Under the pieces are notes generated by a model that searched no databases, was not told the DNA's origin, and worked only from the letters and a program-made list of their open reading frames with translations. Positions 50,066 through 58,933 of a stretch of 64,000 nt of DNA are shown piece by piece (the first letter of the stretch is position 1; every line of letters begins with the position of its first letter). The stretch comes from Pseudomonas sp. FP1742 (GTDB lineage: Bacteria; Pseudomonadota; Gammaproteobacteria; Pseudomonadales; Pseudomonadaceae), in NCBI RefSeq assembly GCF_030687145.1, contig NZ_CP117460.1, positions 2,108,001 through 2,172,000 of the forward strand, read 5' to 3'. Both the position numbers and the translations under genes were made by a program.

Positions 50066-51432
50066 GGTGTGCTCGTGCCTTGTTGTGAAATCAGCGCTGG
50101 CTTGGCGGCTTTCTGCACCTGATCCCAGACTCGCAGGAAGTTGCCGCCCCAGAGCTTGGCGATGTCTGCTTCGGAGTAGCCGCGCGAGATCAGTTCCGCC
50201 GTGACATTGCGAATGTCACCGACGTTTTCCCAGCCTTTGACGCCGCCCCCTTCGTTGAAGTCGGAGCTGATGCCGACATGGTCAACGCCGATTTTGCGCA
50301 CCGTGTAATCGATGGCGTCGCCGAGGTTCTTGAGGCTGGCTTTGGGTTCTTCTTCGAGAATCGCGTAGAGACGGCTGGCGTACTGGCCGAATTTTTTCTC
50401 GGGCCAGGCAGCGATGACCGGATCGCCCGGCATCAATGCCATGGCGAGGTTCGGCAGGGGCGGCAGGTCGAACGCTTTGCGCAGTTCGTTGAGTTTGTCC
50501 TGGGTGGTCTGGGTCAGCGGGCGCAGGTATTGGGAGAAACCGACCACCTGCACCACGCCACCGCTGTTCTTGATCAGCTGCATTTCCTTGTCGCTGAGAT
50601 TGCGCGGGATATCGACCATCGCTCGCGGCGCCGAGTGCGAGGCGACCATCGGTGTGCGGCTCAATTGCGCGACTTGCTCCAGGGCCTTGGTCGACATTTG
50701 CGACACGTCGATGATCACGCCCAGATCATTCAAGCGATGTACCGCTTGCTTGCCCAGGTCCGAGAGGCCGTCGAGGGCATCCGGCGAATCGTTGAAGAAC
50801 GGCAAGGGGCGCGAGGAGTCGGCCCAGTCGTTATTGCCGATATAGCTGAAGCCGAACATGCGCATGCCGCGTGCCGTCCACAGGTCCAGCAGGTTCAGGT
50901 CGTGGCCCAGCGGGTAGGCATTGAGCATGCTGATGAAAATCGCGAACTTGCCTTCGCCGTGCAAACGACGGAAATCGTCGGGGGTGTAGGCAATGGCGAC
51001 CTGATTGGGAAAGTCGCGGACCATCCCGGAAATAATCTTGTAGCGGATCTCCTGTTGGTTGCGCGCCTCTTCGACAAAACCGGCGGTGGGCTTGTGCGGC
51101 GCGTTGGCGCCATTCCACAGTTCCGGCCAGCCGAAAATCGTCAGGGCCGCGCCGGACAGGCGTCCGCGGTTGGCCTTGACCAGGTCGAACTGGCCCTCGC
51201 CATCCTTGTCGGCTTCATTGCCCTGGGTGCCGAAGTTCTGCATCAGGCTGATGTGGCTATCGAAGGAGAGCATGCGCTCGTGCAACTCGTCGGCCTGTTG
51301 CATGACCTTGATCGGGTAACCGGGGTTGTCCTTGAACCCGTAATACCAGACTGCGAAGCCCGCGCCGGCGCTGATCGCCAGGGCCAGCGGCAGGCCGATG
51401 TAAAGAGCCTTTTTCGAACGTGGTTTTGTCAT
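50062..51432 (-). CDS. pvdM: PvdM, dipeptidase-like pyoverdine maturation protein
   Basis: Protein of 456 aa of the renal dipeptidase (peptidase M19) family, anchored to the inner membrane by an N-terminal helix (KALYIGLPLALAISAGAGFAV) and acting in the periplasm. PvdM is needed with PvdP for oxidation of ferribactin to the chromophore. Metal-site regions are visible: MLSFDSHISLMQNFG (where other dipeptidases have HxD), LGVIIDVSQMSTKALEQVA, MVASHSAPRAM and DHVGISSDFNEGG. The start at 51432 (MTKPRSKK) has better spacing to AGAG than the ATG at 51438. It is first in the pvdMNO series and divergent from pvdP, behind an exact PvdS box. Confidence 0.92.
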   Translation of the reverse strand: MTKPRSKKALYIGLPLALAISAGAGFAVWYYGFKDNPGYPIKVMQQADELHERMLSFDSHISLMQNFGTQGNEADKDGEGQFDLVKANRGRLSGAALTIFGWPELWNGANAPHKPTAGFVEEARNQQEIRYKIISGMVRDFPNQVAIAYTPDDFRRLHGEGKFAIFISMLNAYPLGHDLNLLDLWTARGMRMFGFSYIGNNDWADSSRPLPFFNDSPDALDGLSDLGKQAVHRLNDLGVIIDVSQMSTKALEQVAQLSRTPMVASHSAPRAMVDIPRNLSDKEMQLIKNSGGVVQVVGFSQYLRPLTQTTQDKLNELRKAFDLPPLPNLAMALMPGDPVIAAWPEKKFGQYASRLYAILEEEPKASLKNLGDAIDYTVRKIGVDHVGISSDFNEGGGVKGWENVGDIRNVTAELISRGYSEADIAKLWGGNFLRVWDQVQKAAKPALISQQGTSTP

Positions 51433-51494
51433 TGCCATCTCTGTCAGGTTCGCCGCCCCGGTGCAGGCGCAGGGGCCTTTGCTATCTGGGAGGA

Positions 51495-51518
51495 ACGAGT
51501 GGCTGGCAGGGAAATTTA
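51495..51518 (-). promoter_or_regulatory. PvdS iron-starvation box, exact (pvdMNO)
   Basis: On the minus strand TAAAT (51518-51514), 16 bases, then CGT (51497-51495), 63 bases before the pvdM start. Confidence 0.88.
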
Positions 51519-51535
51519 GGTGGCCTTGCGGGCCT

Positions 51536-51602
51536 CTTCGCGAGCAAGCCCGCTCCCACAGGTATTGCGCTGTCCTTGTGGGAGCGGGCTTGCTCGCGAA
51601 GC
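51536..51602. repeat. REP pair between divergent pvdM and pvdP promoters
   Basis: Inverted copies at 51536-51561 and 51577-51602 lie exactly between the two opposed PvdS boxes. Confidence 0.9.
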
Positions 51603-51605
51603 TTT

Positions 51606-51629
51606 TAAATTTGTAGAGGCAACAAACGT
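51606..51629 (+). promoter_or_regulatory. PvdS iron-starvation box, exact (pvdP)
   Basis: TAAAT (51606-51610), 16 bases, CGT (51627-51629), 46 bases before the pvdP start. Confidence 0.88.
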
Positions 51630-51674
51630 TCTAGCTTGGATAAAGCCTGCTTCATGGCTGACACAGGTAGGGCA

Positions 51675-53303
51675 ATGACGATTTCTCGACGATGGTTCAT
51701 GGCAGGCCTGGCGCTGACTGGCGCTGCCGTGCCTGCGGCTTATTATGGGCATCGCGAATGGACGAAGCCGGACCCGACGATTACCCCCGGCGAGGCGACC
51801 GTCGACCTGGCGGACACTGCGGGTCAGCAGTTGGCCAACTCGCTGCGCGGCATCTGGGATATCCGCTTCGAAGGTTCGCAAGCGGGCCTCGACGGTTTAC
51901 CGCAGCACGGGCTGGAGCTGTTTCTCGACATCGCCCAGCGCGGCCGTGGCCTGCGTGGCTGCCTCGATACCGCGCAGCAGTTACGCGGTGAAGCCGAGCC
52001 GCGTTACCGGGTGATCGGCGACCTGGTGTCGCCGGACGCCAGCCAGCTGTACTGGCGCCTGATCGATCGGCAATCGGCCAACGGCGCGCCGGCTTATGAG
52101 CTGGCGGTCACGCTCGATGAGGTCTGGGCCGATTTCGGCAATGCCGGCAGTGGCACCCTCAGCGGGCGGATCCTGCGTCTGGATCGCCCGCTCGGTTTGC
52201 TGGAACTGGACAATCGCTTTGTCGCGCGCAAACGGCTGTTTCCCGAAGCCCGTGAGCGTGTGGGGTTGAATCCGCCGTTGCTGGCGTGGCTGATTTCCCC
52301 CGAGCACCGCTTGTTCCACCAGCTCTGGCACGCCACGCGGGACAAATGGCACAAACTCTCTATGGACCAACAAGGTGCCTTGCGCGGCATCGGCTGGCAG
52401 CCGGGCCCACGGGGTAACGAGCGCGATGCCCGGGGGCCGCGCAAAGACCGTAATGGTTCGGGAATCGACTTTTTCTTCATGCACCGGCACATGCTCGGCA
52501 CGGCGCGTTCGATGCAGGACCTGCCGTCCTGGTCGAGCTTTCCGATGCCGCAGCCGGAGCTTGAGCGCGACCGTCAGGGCTTCGCCCGCTATTTCGACAA
52601 TCACGATGGCACGGCGCTGCCGCCCACCTGGCTGGCCGCCGAAGACACCGAGTACACCCAGTGGGTCAGCGACATCAAGACTGCCGAGACCTACCACAGC
52701 AATTTTCAGGTATGGGAATCCCGTTACCGCGACCCGCGTTATCTGTCGAAGTTGACCCTGGGGCAGTTCGGTTCGGAAATCGAACTGGGCTTGCACGACT
52801 GGCTGCACATGCGCTGGGCCTCGGTGCCACGGGATCCTTCCAACGGTCAGCCGGTGCCTTTCGCCCGGGATCCGGCGGACTTTTCCGCGCGTTGGTATGC
52901 GCCGGAAAACGACTTCCTCGGTGACCCGTTTTCATCCCACGTGAACCCGGTGTTCTGGCACTTCCATGGCTGGATCGACGATCGCCTGGAAGACTGGTTC
53001 CGCGCCCACGAGCGTTTTCATCCGGGGGAAGTCAGTCGGCTTGAGGTCAACGGCGTGCCCTGGTTCGCCCCGGGGCGCTGGGTTGAAGTCGATGATCCAT
53101 GGCTCGGCCCGAGCACCCACGGTTGCAGCACCACGCCGGGATTGCAGGTCGGCAAATCGGTGGAAATGGACCCGGAAACCATGAAGCTGGCGCTGCGCAT
53201 CACCTTCGGCACTGACGAAAAGAAACTCGCGGATTTGTTCCGGCGGGTGCCGCAACGGCCATGGTATGCGCGGAATCTGAAGGTCAAGCCGATTACCCGT
53301 TAA
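51675..53303 (+). CDS. pvdP: PvdP, periplasmic tyrosinase forming the pyoverdine chromophore
   Basis: Protein of 542 aa (PAO1 PvdP 544). PvdP is a copper tyrosinase that oxidises the D-Tyr of ferribactin to close the dihydroxyquinoline chromophore. ATG 51675 (MTISRRWFMAG) has AGGG 7 bases upstream and carries a Tat signal (SRRWFM). A GTA-like upstream extension with ATG 51654 is less suitable. A beta-barrel N-terminal domain (about 35-215) precedes the tyrosinase domain, whose copper-site histidines are seen in HRLFHQLWHATRDKWH (near 215-230), FFMHRHMLG (near 273) and WHFHGWIDDRLEDWF (near 430). The C-terminal segment DDPWLGPSTHGCSTTPG is also present. It is monocistronic. Confidence 0.92.
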   Translation: MTISRRWFMAGLALTGAAVPAAYYGHREWTKPDPTITPGEATVDLADTAGQQLANSLRGIWDIRFEGSQAGLDGLPQHGLELFLDIAQRGRGLRGCLDTAQQLRGEAEPRYRVIGDLVSPDASQLYWRLIDRQSANGAPAYELAVTLDEVWADFGNAGSGTLSGRILRLDRPLGLLELDNRFVARKRLFPEARERVGLNPPLLAWLISPEHRLFHQLWHATRDKWHKLSMDQQGALRGIGWQPGPRGNERDARGPRKDRNGSGIDFFFMHRHMLGTARSMQDLPSWSSFPMPQPELERDRQGFARYFDNHDGTALPPTWLAAEDTEYTQWVSDIKTAETYHSNFQVWESRYRDPRYLSKLTLGQFGSEIELGLHDWLHMRWASVPRDPSNGQPVPFARDPADFSARWYAPENDFLGDPFSSHVNPVFWHFHGWIDDRLEDWFRAHERFHPGEVSRLEVNGVPWFAPGRWVEVDDPWLGPSTHGCSTTPGLQVGKSVEMDPETMKLALRITFGTDEKKLADLFRRVPQRPWYARNLKVKPITR

Positions 53304-53320
53304 GACCACGTTATCGTTCA

Positions 53321-53418
53321 TTCGCGAGCAAGCCCGCTCCCACATTTAATCTTCAGCGAACTTAGAATGTGTGTTCGACGCCGATCAAATGTGGGAGCGG
53401 GCTTGCTCGCGAAAGCGG
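53321..53418. repeat. REP pair between pvdP and opmQ
   Basis: Inverted copies at 53321-53344 and 53389-53418 separate the convergent pvdP and opmQ genes. Confidence 0.9.
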
Positions 53419-53435
53419 TTTAACGGTCACCACTG

Positions 53436-54830
53436 TTACAACGCCTGCCACCCCCCACCCAACGCCTTGTACAACGCGATGCTCGCCTGCAACCGCGACA
53501 ACCGCAGTTGCACATTCGCATCCTGCGCCGCATACAGTGTGCGCTGTGTCTCCAGCACCGTCAGCCAATCCTCGGCCCCAGCCTGATAGCGGCTTTGCGC
53601 AATGTTGAACGCGGCCTGGGCCTGGTCCAGCTCTTCGCGTTGCCATTGCCGCTGCTCATCCAGGCCGCGAATGCTGTTGAGGGCTTTTTCGACGTCGGCA
53701 AAGCCATTGATGATCGCGCCTCGGTAGGCTTCCAGCAGTTCTTGTTGCCGGGCCGTGGCCTTGTCGCGCTCGGCGCCGAGGCGGCCGTTATTGAAGATCG
53801 GCGCGACCAGCCCGGCGGTGAGGTTGTAGAACGGGCTGCGCAGAATATCGTTGGCCGTGTTGGCGCCCGAGCCGATGCTGGCGCTCAGGGTCACGGCGGG
53901 CAACATGGCCGCGCGTGCGACCGTGACGTTGGCCTGGGCGGCGGCCAGTTGCGCTTCGGCGCGGGCGATGTCCGGGCGGCGGCTGAGCAGTTCGCTGGGC
54001 AATCCGGCATCGATGGCAGGCCATTGCAGTTGATCGAAGGATTCGTGGCTGGGCGGCAGTTGCTGGACCGGTCGGCCGAGCAGGGCGGCGAGGCTGATCC
54101 GGGCGTCCTCGGCTTGCTGGCGAATCAGCGGCAGTTGCCGTTGTTGCGCCGCCACCAGGCTTTTCTGTTGAGCCAGTTCCAGTGCGGTGGCCGAGCCTGA
54201 GTCGAAACGGGTCTGCACCAGTTTCAAAACGTTCTGTGCGTTGGCCAGGTTCAGCGCGGCAATGCGACTTTGTTCATCCAGCGACAAGGCTTGCGCGTAG
54301 CTGTTGGCCACGCCGCTGAGCAAGGTCAATTCGACCGTGGCCTGATCGAACTCGCTGGCGCGCAGCCCGAATTGCGCATTGTCCCGGGACGCGCGTTTGC
54401 CGCCCCAGAAGTCGATTTCGTAACTGGCGCTGAGGTTGGCGTCAAAGTAGTCCACGGCCTTGTTGCTGCTGTCGGCATCGAGTTGGCTATAGCCGTCGCC
54501 GCGCAGCAATTTCTGGCGGTTGGCGTTCATGCCGGCCTTGATCTCCGGCAACTGCGAGCCGCCGGCAATCACTGTGTCGGCCCGGGCCTGGTGCACCCGA
54601 GCGATGGCGGCGGCCAGGTCATAACTGCCGACGCGGGCCTGTTCGATCAAGCGATCAAGCTGCGGGCTGCCGAACTGCGTCCACCATTGCCGACTCGTCC
54701 GGGAGGCGCTTTCATCGTATGGCGATTGCCAGGCCGACGGTGGTTGAATGCCGCTGTCCGGGCGCGGAGCCGGGTGGCTGCAGGCGCCGAGCAGCAGGCA
54801 AAGGGTCAACAGGCTCAGTTGCGGTTTCAT
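53436..54830 (-). CDS. opmQ: OpmQ, outer-membrane factor of the PvdRT-OpmQ efflux pump
   Basis: Outer-membrane lipoprotein of 464 aa of the RND-type OMF (NodT/OprM) family. ATG 54830 gives the lipoprotein signal MKPQLSLLTLCLLLGAC with lipobox LGAC; the frame upstream of it overlaps pvdT. Repeated OEP motifs are visible: QWWTQFGSPQLDRLIEQA, VANSYAQALSLDEQSRIA, LLGRPVQQLPPSH, SRRPDIARAEAQLAAAQANV and EALNSIRGLDEQ-like helices. The pump exports new and recycled pyoverdine from the periplasm. It is last of the pvdR-pvdT-opmQ operon, 7 bases after pvdT. Confidence 0.92.
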   Translation of the reverse strand: MKPQLSLLTLCLLLGACSHPAPRPDSGIQPPSAWQSPYDESASRTSRQWWTQFGSPQLDRLIEQARVGSYDLAAAIARVHQARADTVIAGGSQLPEIKAGMNANRQKLLRGDGYSQLDADSSNKAVDYFDANLSASYEIDFWGGKRASRDNAQFGLRASEFDQATVELTLLSGVANSYAQALSLDEQSRIAALNLANAQNVLKLVQTRFDSGSATALELAQQKSLVAAQQRQLPLIRQQAEDARISLAALLGRPVQQLPPSHESFDQLQWPAIDAGLPSELLSRRPDIARAEAQLAAAQANVTVARAAMLPAVTLSASIGSGANTANDILRSPFYNLTAGLVAPIFNNGRLGAERDKATARQQELLEAYRGAIINGFADVEKALNSIRGLDEQRQWQREELDQAQAAFNIAQSRYQAGAEDWLTVLETQRTLYAAQDANVQLRLSRLQASIALYKALGGGWQAL

Positions 54831-54837
54831 AGATCGA

Positions 54838-56811
54838 TCATTCACTGGTAAGGGCCGTGACCGGGTCGAGCCGGGCAGCTTTGCGGGCCGGCATGAAGCC
54901 GAAGACAACGCCGGTGATCAGTGCGCAGGCGAAGGCGCCGATGACCGCCGCCAGGGAAAAGGCCACCGCGACTTTGCTGAGCACCAATACGCCGCCGACG
55001 ATCAGCGCCAAGGCGATGCCGGCGATCCCGCCGACCACCGAGAGCATCACCGCTTCAGTGAGGAACTGGCGCAAAATGTCGCGCTGACGGGCGCCGGTGG
55101 CCATGCGGATACCGATCTCGCGGGTCCGTTCGCGCACGGTCATGAGCATGATGTTCATCACGCCGATGCCGCCCACCAGCAGCGAGATCGCCGCAATCGA
55201 ACCGAGCATCAGCGACAGCGTATTTTGCGTGCGCGCCTCGGCCTGAATCATCGCGGCATTGTTGGTCAGTTCGAAATCGTGTTTGCCGTTGTGCAGGCGC
55301 AGCATCAACTGCTCGATGGCCTTTTCGGTCTCTTTGACCTTGCGCGCATCGGCTGCGGCAATGGCCACGTATTCGGGGTTGTGGGTGCCGAACAGCCGGA
55401 CACTGGCCGCCGAGTAGGGCACGGCAATCCGGTTGTCGCTGTCGGAGTCGCCGGAGCTGGCGCCTTTTTCTGCGAGCACACCGACGACCTGAAAGGGCAC
55501 GTTTTCGATCAAGATGTATTGGCCGATGGGGTTGGCAACATCCTTGAGCAACTTGGTGCGCACCTTGTGACCGATCACCGCGACCGCTGCGGCGTTGCGC
55601 TCATCGGCCTCAGTGAAGTAACTGCCCTCGACCACCGGCCAGTTGAAGATCGCCGGAAAGTTGGTGTCGTTGCCGCCGACGTAGCTCAGATGGTCGAGGT
55701 TGCCGAAGCGCACCCCGGCTTCGGCGCCGTTGACCGGCATGATTCGCATGACTTGCGGCAAACTGGCCAGCGCCGCGACGTCATCCAGGGTCACGATACC
55801 GGGCGGCGTGCGCGGGTTGGGGGCGGAGCCGCTGAGGTAAATGATGTTCGAACCGAACGCGCCCATCTGCGCCATGACCTGACGCTTGCTGCCTTCGCCG
55901 ACCGCCAGCATCACCACCACCGAGGCGACGCCGATGATGATCCCCAGCAGCGTCAGGGCGGTGCGGAAGCGGTTGATCCACATCACCCGCCAGGCCGCGT
56001 GCATGGCATCCACCAATTCGCCTTTCCAGGCACCGGTGGCTTCGCTGCCTTCGCTCAGCCGCTTGCGCAAATCCACCGCTTGCAACGCACCGGGATTGGC
56101 CGAGGCCTGCACGGCGGGGTTGTCGCGGGCGCTGTCGCTGATGATCAGGCCGTCACGGATTTCGATCACGCGTTTGGCCCGCGCCGCCACGTCGCGGTCG
56201 TGGGTGATGAGGATCACCACATGGCCCTGGCTCGCCAGTTCGTCGAGCAGCGCCATGACCTCGGCGCCGCTGTGGCTGTCGAGGGCGCCGGTGGGTTCGT
56301 CGGCGAGGATGATGTGGCCGCCATTCATTAATGCGCGAGCGATGGACACCCGTTGCTGCTGACCACCGGAGAGCTGGTGCGGACGGTTGCCGGTGCGTGA
56401 AGCCAGGCCGAGGCGGTCGAGCAGGGCGGCGGCGCGGGCGTGGCGTTCGGCCGCTGGGGTGCCGGCATAGATCGCCGGCATCTCGACGTTTTCCTGGGCC
56501 GAGCCGGACGGAATCAGGTGATACCCCTGAAACACGAAACCGAAGGCCTCGCGGCGCAGCCAGGCCAGTTCATCGCTGTCGAGTGCTGCGACGTTTTCGC
56601 CGGCGAACCGATATTCGCCGGACGTGGGCCGGTCGAGGCAGCCGAGGATGTTCATCAGCGTCGATTTGCCGGAGCCGGAAGCGCCGACGATCGCTACGAA
56701 CTCCCCGGCGTGGATCGACAGGTCGATGCCGCGCAACACATGAACTTCAGGCGCGTCGCCGCCGCCGTAGGATTTACGAATGTCCTGCAGGTCGATCAGG
56801 GGCGTTTGCAT
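54838..56811 (-). CDS. pvdT: PvdT, MacB-type ABC permease/ATPase of pyoverdine efflux
   Basis: Inner-membrane protein of 657 aa with an N-terminal NBD (Walker [15 protein letters not shown] near 43, signature [12 protein letters not shown] near 146, Walker [14 protein letters not shown]) and a C-terminal MacB permease: one helix near 285-305 ([20 protein letters not shown]), a large periplasmic domain (about 310-540) and three helices at the end ([25 protein letters not shown]..., [22 protein letters not shown]..., [22 protein letters not shown]). It powers PvdRT-OpmQ. Its ATG immediately follows the pvdR stop, showing tight coupling. Confidence 0.93.
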   Translation of the reverse strand: MQTPLIDLQDIRKSYGGGDAPEVHVLRGIDLSIHAGEFVAIVGASGSGKSTLMNILGCLDRPTSGEYRFAGENVAALDSDELAWLRREAFGFVFQGYHLIPSGSAQENVEMPAIYAGTPAAERHARAAALLDRLGLASRTGNRPHQLSGGQQQRVSIARALMNGGHIILADEPTGALDSHSGAEVMALLDELASQGHVVILITHDRDVAARAKRVIEIRDGLIISDSARDNPAVQASANPGALQAVDLRKRLSEGSEATGAWKGELVDAMHAAWRVMWINRFRTALTLLGIIIGVASVVVMLAVGEGSKRQVMAQMGAFGSNIIYLSGSAPNPRTPPGIVTLDDVAALASLPQVMRIMPVNGAEAGVRFGNLDHLSYVGGNDTNFPAIFNWPVVEGSYFTEADERNAAAVAVIGHKVRTKLLKDVANPIGQYILIENVPFQVVGVLAEKGASSGDSDSDNRIAVPYSAASVRLFGTHNPEYVAIAAADARKVKETEKAIEQLMLRLHNGKHDFELTNNAAMIQAEARTQNTLSLMLGSIAAISLLVGGIGVMNIMLMTVRERTREIGIRMATGARQRDILRQFLTEAVMLSVVGGIAGIALALIVGGVLVLSKVAVAFSLAAVIGAFACALITGVVFGFMPARKAARLDPVTALTSE

Positions 56812-57984
56812 TCAGTCTCCGCTGCCGTCGGCGGGGCCGATCAACAGGTGATCGCCTTCGGCCAGTCCGTCGAGGATCTGCACCTTCAGGCGATCGCTGA
56901 TGCCGGTGCGCACGGTCCTTTGCTCGATGTCACCGTTTTGGGCAACGACCCGAGCCGTTTGACGGTCGGCCAACGGGCCATCCTGCAAGGCCGCGATCGG
57001 CGCGGTCAGGACGTTTTTTGCCTGATGGGAGACGAAAAATACTTGGGTGGTCATTTCCGCCATTAATGCGTTGTCGGCGTTGTCGACGTCCAGCAGCACC
57101 GTGTACAGCACCACGCGACCCGTGCCGCTTTTATTGGAACTGGCCGGGCTGCCACCGCCCTGGCTGGCCTGGTCCAGCGGTTTGGGCGGTATCGGCAAAA
57201 TCTGCCGCACCGTGCTGCTCCAGCGCCGGTTACCGCCGCTGAGCGTGGTGAACCAGGCGCTCATGCCGGGTCTGACGTGACCGATGTCAGCCTCCGAGAC
57301 CTCGGCCCAGACCGTCATCGGCGACAGTTTGGCGATGCGCAGGATCAGCGGCGTTTGCTGCTGCGCGTTGAGGGTCTGGCCTTCGCGGGCATCGAGGGCC
57401 ACGACCGTTCCGCTCATCGGTGCGTAAATGCGCGTATAGCCGAGTTCGGCCTGATCGCTGCGCAGACTGGCCTGGGCCTGACGGATCTGCGCCTCGAACA
57501 TGTCGATGCGCGCCTGGGTGGTGCGCAGTTCGGCCTGGGCCGTTTGCACATCTTCGTCCCGTGTCGCGCCGCCGGCGGCGAGGTTCTGTTGACGCTGATA
57601 TTTCTGCCGGGCCAGGTCGTGCTGTGCCCGTTGCTCCTGCAGCTGCGCCTTGAGGTTGTCGATCGAGAAACGTCCGGCGTCGAGTTTTGCTTGTTGCGTG
57701 GACGGGTCTATTTCCACCAGCAACTGGCCTTCCTTGACCACGTCACCGACTTCCACATGGATCTTGTGGATCTGCCCGGAGGCCTGGGCGCCGACATCGA
57801 CATAGCGTCGCGGCTGCAGGGTTCCCAGCGCCGTGACGCTGCTTTCGATGTCGCCGCGCGCGACCTGGACCGTGGCGAACCGATCACGACCGGGCGGCAA
57901 AACCTGCCAGGCCGCGACGGCGATAACGGGGATCAGACAAAGGGCTACAAGCAGGGCGCGTCGGGTGTGACGGGGACGTTTCAT
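56812..57984 (-). CDS. pvdR: PvdR, periplasmic adaptor of the pyoverdine efflux pump
   Basis: MacA-like membrane fusion protein of 390 aa. An N-terminal membrane anchor (LLVALCLIPVIAVAAWQVL) is followed by a lipoyl half-motif (VDVGAQASGQIHKIHVEVGDVVKEGQLLVEID), a long coiled-coil hairpin (about 105-185, many Gln/Arg/Ala), the second lipoyl half (YTRIYAPMSGTVVALDAREGQ) and a beta-barrel region. It links PvdT to OpmQ. First gene of the operon, behind an exact PvdS box 109 bases upstream. Confidence 0.92.
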   Translation of the reverse strand: MKRPRHTRRALLVALCLIPVIAVAAWQVLPPGRDRFATVQVARGDIESSVTALGTLQPRRYVDVGAQASGQIHKIHVEVGDVVKEGQLLVEIDPSTQQAKLDAGRFSIDNLKAQLQEQRAQHDLARQKYQRQQNLAAGGATRDEDVQTAQAELRTTQARIDMFEAQIRQAQASLRSDQAELGYTRIYAPMSGTVVALDAREGQTLNAQQQTPLILRIAKLSPMTVWAEVSEADIGHVRPGMSAWFTTLSGGNRRWSSTVRQILPIPPKPLDQASQGGGSPASSNKSGTGRVVLYTVLLDVDNADNALMAEMTTQVFFVSHQAKNVLTAPIAALQDGPLADRQTARVVAQNGDIEQRTVRTGISDRLKVQILDGLAEGDHLLIGPADGSGD

Positions 57985-58092
57985 GCAGGGTTCCGGCCAA
58001 TGGGATTCGGCCCGTCGTTCAGTGGGCGCGCAATATCTGCCGACGGCTGAACGCTGTCGGAGGACCGACAGACACGGGGAGCTGTCCTGTAG

Positions 58093-58116
58093 ACGAGGGA
58101 AGGGGCGGGGAATTTA
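58093..58116 (-). promoter_or_regulatory. PvdS iron-starvation box, exact (pvdRT-opmQ)
   Basis: On the minus strand TAAAT (58116-58112), 16 bases, CGT (58095-58093). Confidence 0.87.
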
Positions 58117-58201
58117 AGCGTTGAGGCTTTGAGTCACAGACAAAGTTATAGGTATAGGACAGCACTATTTAGCAGGCAAATAGAAACAGCACTTTAAATC
58201 T

Positions 58202-58223
58202 ATATGAGAATTACTATAAATTA
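58202..58223 (+). promoter_or_regulatory. Fur-type box upstream of fpvI
   Basis: ATGAGAATTACTAT within an AT-rich stretch differs by one base from the common Pseudomonas Fur-target core ATGAGAATTATTAT. It overlaps a -10-like TATAAA at 58215-58220 and lies about 100 bases before the fpvI start, so iron-loaded Fur would repress fpvI. Confidence 0.6.
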
Positions 58224-58320
58224 CACACTCGAAATCGCCATCATCGTGCCACTGCCTGCCTGCCTGGCGGTCGCGGATCTGGCTCAAGGATAGAAACCGC
58301 CCCCCGTGCGGCCGGGAGTC

Positions 58321-58803
58321 ATGTTGGAAAACTACTATCGCGAGCTGGTGTGTTTCCTGAACGCCAAGCTAGGCAACCGCCAGGTGGCCGAAGATGTGGT
58401 GCATGACGCGTATCTGCGGGTGCTGGAGCGTTCCAGCGACACGCCGATCGAGCAACCCCGGGCGTTCCTTTATCGCACCGCGCTCAACCTGGTGATCGAC
58501 GATCACCGTCGCAATGTCTTGCGTCAGGTCGAACCCCTGGAGGTGCTCGACAGCGAAGAGCGCTACTTCATCCCATCGCCCCACAACAGCCTCGATCATG
58601 GTCAGCGCCTGGACATGCTGCAGCGCGCGCTGGCGGAATTGCCACGGCTGTGTCGCGAGAGTTTCCTGCTGCGCAAGATCGAAGGCCTGTCCCACCCGCA
58701 AATCGCCGAGCACCTGGGTATTTCCAAGGCGCTGGTGGAAAAGCACATCGTCAACGCCATGAAGCATTGCCGCATGCGCATGCGCCAGTGGGACGTCGCT
58801 TGA
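58321..58803 (+). CDS. fpvI: ECF iron-starvation sigma factor, FpvI-like
   Basis: Sigma-70 family ECF protein of 160 aa, the size of FpvI. Region 2 is seen in YRELVCFLNAKLGNRQVAEDVVHDAYLRVLE, the RAFLYRTALNLVIDDHRR stretch follows, and region 4 is LPRLCRESFLLRKIEGLSHPQIAEHLGISKALVEKHIVNAMKHCR with its helix-turn-helix. FpvI directs fpvA transcription when ferripyoverdine binds FpvA and the signal passes through FpvR. ATG 58321 (MLENYYREL) matches family N-termini; a GTG at 58306 is possible. It is next to pvdA as in PAO1, but without fpvR. A Fur-type box lies upstream. Confidence 0.88.
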   Translation: MLENYYRELVCFLNAKLGNRQVAEDVVHDAYLRVLERSSDTPIEQPRAFLYRTALNLVIDDHRRNVLRQVEPLEVLDSEERYFIPSPHNSLDHGQRLDMLQRALAELPRLCRESFLLRKIEGLSHPQIAEHLGISKALVEKHIVNAMKHCRMRMRQWDVA

Positions 58804-58814
58804 GTCGGCCTCGT

Positions 58815-58838
58815 TAAATTTTTTTTCATTGTCCTCGT
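58815..58838 (+). promoter_or_regulatory. PvdS iron-starvation box, exact (pvdA)
   Basis: TAAAT (58815-58819), 16 bases, CGT (58836-58838), starting 12 bases after the fpvI stop and 96 bases before the pvdA start. Confidence 0.9.
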
Positions 58839-58933
58839 TCCTATTCAACAGACGATCTGCCGCCGCAAAAGGCCGGTCAGGTCACCCAGGCTTTATCCCC
58901 GCAGCTGCGGGGTTTATCCAGAGGACACTGGAA

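Larger units (their letters stand above)
57985..58320. other. Divergent control region between pvdR and fpvI
   Basis: About 336 bases without a gene, holding the PvdS box of pvdR (minus strand) and the Fur-type box of fpvI (plus strand). In PAO1 the anti-sigma gene fpvR occupies this place; no trace of its coding sequence is seen. The stretch 58117-58250 is markedly AT-rich. Confidence 0.7.
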
